Shown: positions 6,002-6,489 of the stretch, piece after piece
How positions within the stretch are numbered: the first letter of the stretch is position 1
How the letters are laid out: each line of letters opens with the position of its first letter
Source: Paenibacillus sp.
Lineage (GTDB): Bacteria; Bacillota; Bacilli; Paenibacillales; NBRC-103111
Assembly: GCA_029239545.1 (NCBI GenBank)
Contig: JARBUQ010000284.1
Location: forward strand, 1 to 6,489
Reading direction: 5' to 3'
Length of the DNA stretch: 6,489 bases
Notes under the pieces: model-generated
What the model saw: only the letters and a program-made list of their open reading frames with translations
What the model was told of the DNA's origin: nothing
Database searches by the model: none
Program-made: the position numbers and the translations under genes

Positions 6002-6112
6002 TTACACAAAACCCTCTGAAGCGGAACGCTCCAGAGGGTTTCTAAGGTTGTAGTCGTATTTCCTTTTTCGCTGGCGCTCACGAACTATCACCCACTCGCC
6101 CTCATCATCCAT
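6002..6112 (-). CDS. Possible 36-residue small ORF overlapping the HD gene stop (doubtful)
   Basis: ATG 6112-6110 overlaps the last codons of the HD hydrolase gene (stop 6107-6105), in a different frame. It opens 36 codons, ending at TAA 6004-6002. The product starts MDDEGEWVIVRERQRKRKYD, rich in charged residues and protein-like in composition. I do not recognise it. Against it, the Shine-Dalgarno is weak and the last third of the ORF crosses the strong terminator hairpin at 6008-6041, so most transcripts would lack the stop codon. It could be a decayed remnant or chance. Confidence 0.2.
   Translation of the reverse strand: MDDEGEWVIVRERQRKRKYDYNLRNPLERSASEGFV
6008..6041 (-). terminator. 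Rho-independent terminator after the HD hydrolase gene
   Basis: AAACCCTCTG (6009-6018) pairs perfectly with CAGAGGGTTT (6032-6041). The inner part AGCG pairs with CGCT across a GAA loop after one mismatch. Read on the minus strand, the stem ends in TTTTGTGT. It lies 64 bases downstream of the HD gene stop and upstream of the dioxygenase promoter, so it isolates the two units. On the plus strand only TTTC follows, so termination in that direction would be weaker. Confidence 0.85.
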
Positions 6113-6489
6113 TCCATTCTTCAAGGAACTGCTTCAAGTAACTCTCCAAAAAAGTATGGCGCTCCTCCGCAGCCCTCCTGCCGGACTCCGTATTCATCCG
6201 GTCTTTAAGCAGTAACAGCTTCTCATAGAAGTGATTGATAGCCGTTTGTTTCCCGTTGCGATACCCGCTTGCCGACATGGACATCCTTGAAGGCAGCTCT
6301 GGATCATACATGGAATGGCCTCGCGAGCCTGCATAAACGAATGTTCGGGCAATCCCAATCGCACCGATCGCATCCAACCGATCTGCATCCTGAACCACCT
6401 CTCCTTCGATGGTTCTCATAGGAGCATTAACACCGCCATTAAAGGACATTGTGGATATAATATCCCAGACGTGCTGCCTCACGGCATCT
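6105..6489 (-). CDS. HD-domain metal-dependent phosphohydrolase (YpgQ/YedJ type), C-terminal part
   Basis: The last 127 residues are visible; the frame is open at the window edge, so the start and the N-terminal HD metal-binding residues are missing. The segment HVWDIISTMSFNGG followed by EGEVVQDADRLDAIGAIGIA is typical of the second half of the HD domain. The Asp residues in QDADRLDA are probably a metal ligand and its neighbour. The C-terminal tail, with INHFYEKLLLLKDRMNTESG and ERHTFLESYLKQFLEEW, is a helical pattern shared by Bacillus YpgQ and Escherichia coli YedJ. Family members hydrolyse phosphate esters or nucleotides, and YpgQ has been reported as a nucleoside triphosphate pyrophosphohydrolase; the substrate here is inferred only. 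The GTG at 6482 is an internal valine, since family homology continues upstream of it. The gene ends with its own terminator. Confidence 0.88.
   Translation of the reverse strand, partial: DAVRQHVWDIISTMSFNGGVNAPMRTIEGEVVQDADRLDAIGAIGIARTFVYAGSRGHSMYDPELPSRMSMSASGYRNGKQTAINHFYEKLLLLKDRMNTESGRRAAEERHTFLESYLKQFLEEWNG

Noticed and set aside
1..6489. CRISPR arrays, insertion sequences, tRNA or rRNA genes, phage or toxin-antitoxin modules
   Set aside because: I saw no regularly spaced repeats, transposase sequence, tRNA-like cloverleaf or toxin-antitoxin gene pair. The genes are ordinary chromosomal ones.

Overview
The window looks like a chromosomal segment from a low-to-mid GC Firmicute, most likely Paenibacillus or a close Bacillales relative. 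The evidence is a divergent comER/comEA competence pair, a leuS gene under a textbook T-box leader, sigma-A type promoters, strong GGAGG-type ribosome binding sites, and U-tract terminators. The genus is inferred from gene content and sequence style, not from a database search.

Layout from left to right. Bases 1-570 (minus) hold the N-terminal 190 residues of an O-acetylhomoserine sulfhydrylase (metY type), cut by the window edge. Bases 652-1101 (minus) encode a compact ComEA, the competence DNA receptor. After a 130-bp divergent intergenic region, 1232-2065 (plus) encodes ComER, a pyrroline-5-carboxylate reductase homologue. A long hairpin at 2084-2141 separates comER from the convergent leuS (2169-4631, minus). 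The leuS leader at about 4679-4986 is a leucine-specific T-box riboswitch with a CUC specifier, a T-box sequence, an intrinsic terminator and a perfect-hexamer sigma-A promoter. Bases 5056-5829 (minus) encode a class III extradiol dioxygenase of the DODA/YgiD type with its own promoter and operator-like palindromes. Bases 6105-6489 (minus) hold the C-terminal part of an HD-domain hydrolase (YpgQ/YedJ type), followed by a strong terminator at 6008-6041.

The genes mostly form independent transcription units: comER and leuS converge on a shared terminator, comER and comEA diverge, and leuS and the dioxygenase gene each have a recognisable promoter. Functions are ordinary: sulfur amino acid synthesis, DNA uptake, tRNA charging, aromatic ring oxidation and nucleotide housekeeping. 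I do not see a previously undescribed multi-gene system. The best leads are small-scale. They are a two-codon ORF at the leuS start, palindromes at the leuS and dioxygenase promoters, a ComEA without its usual SLBB domain and without comEB next to it, and a 36-codon ORF that runs through a terminator.
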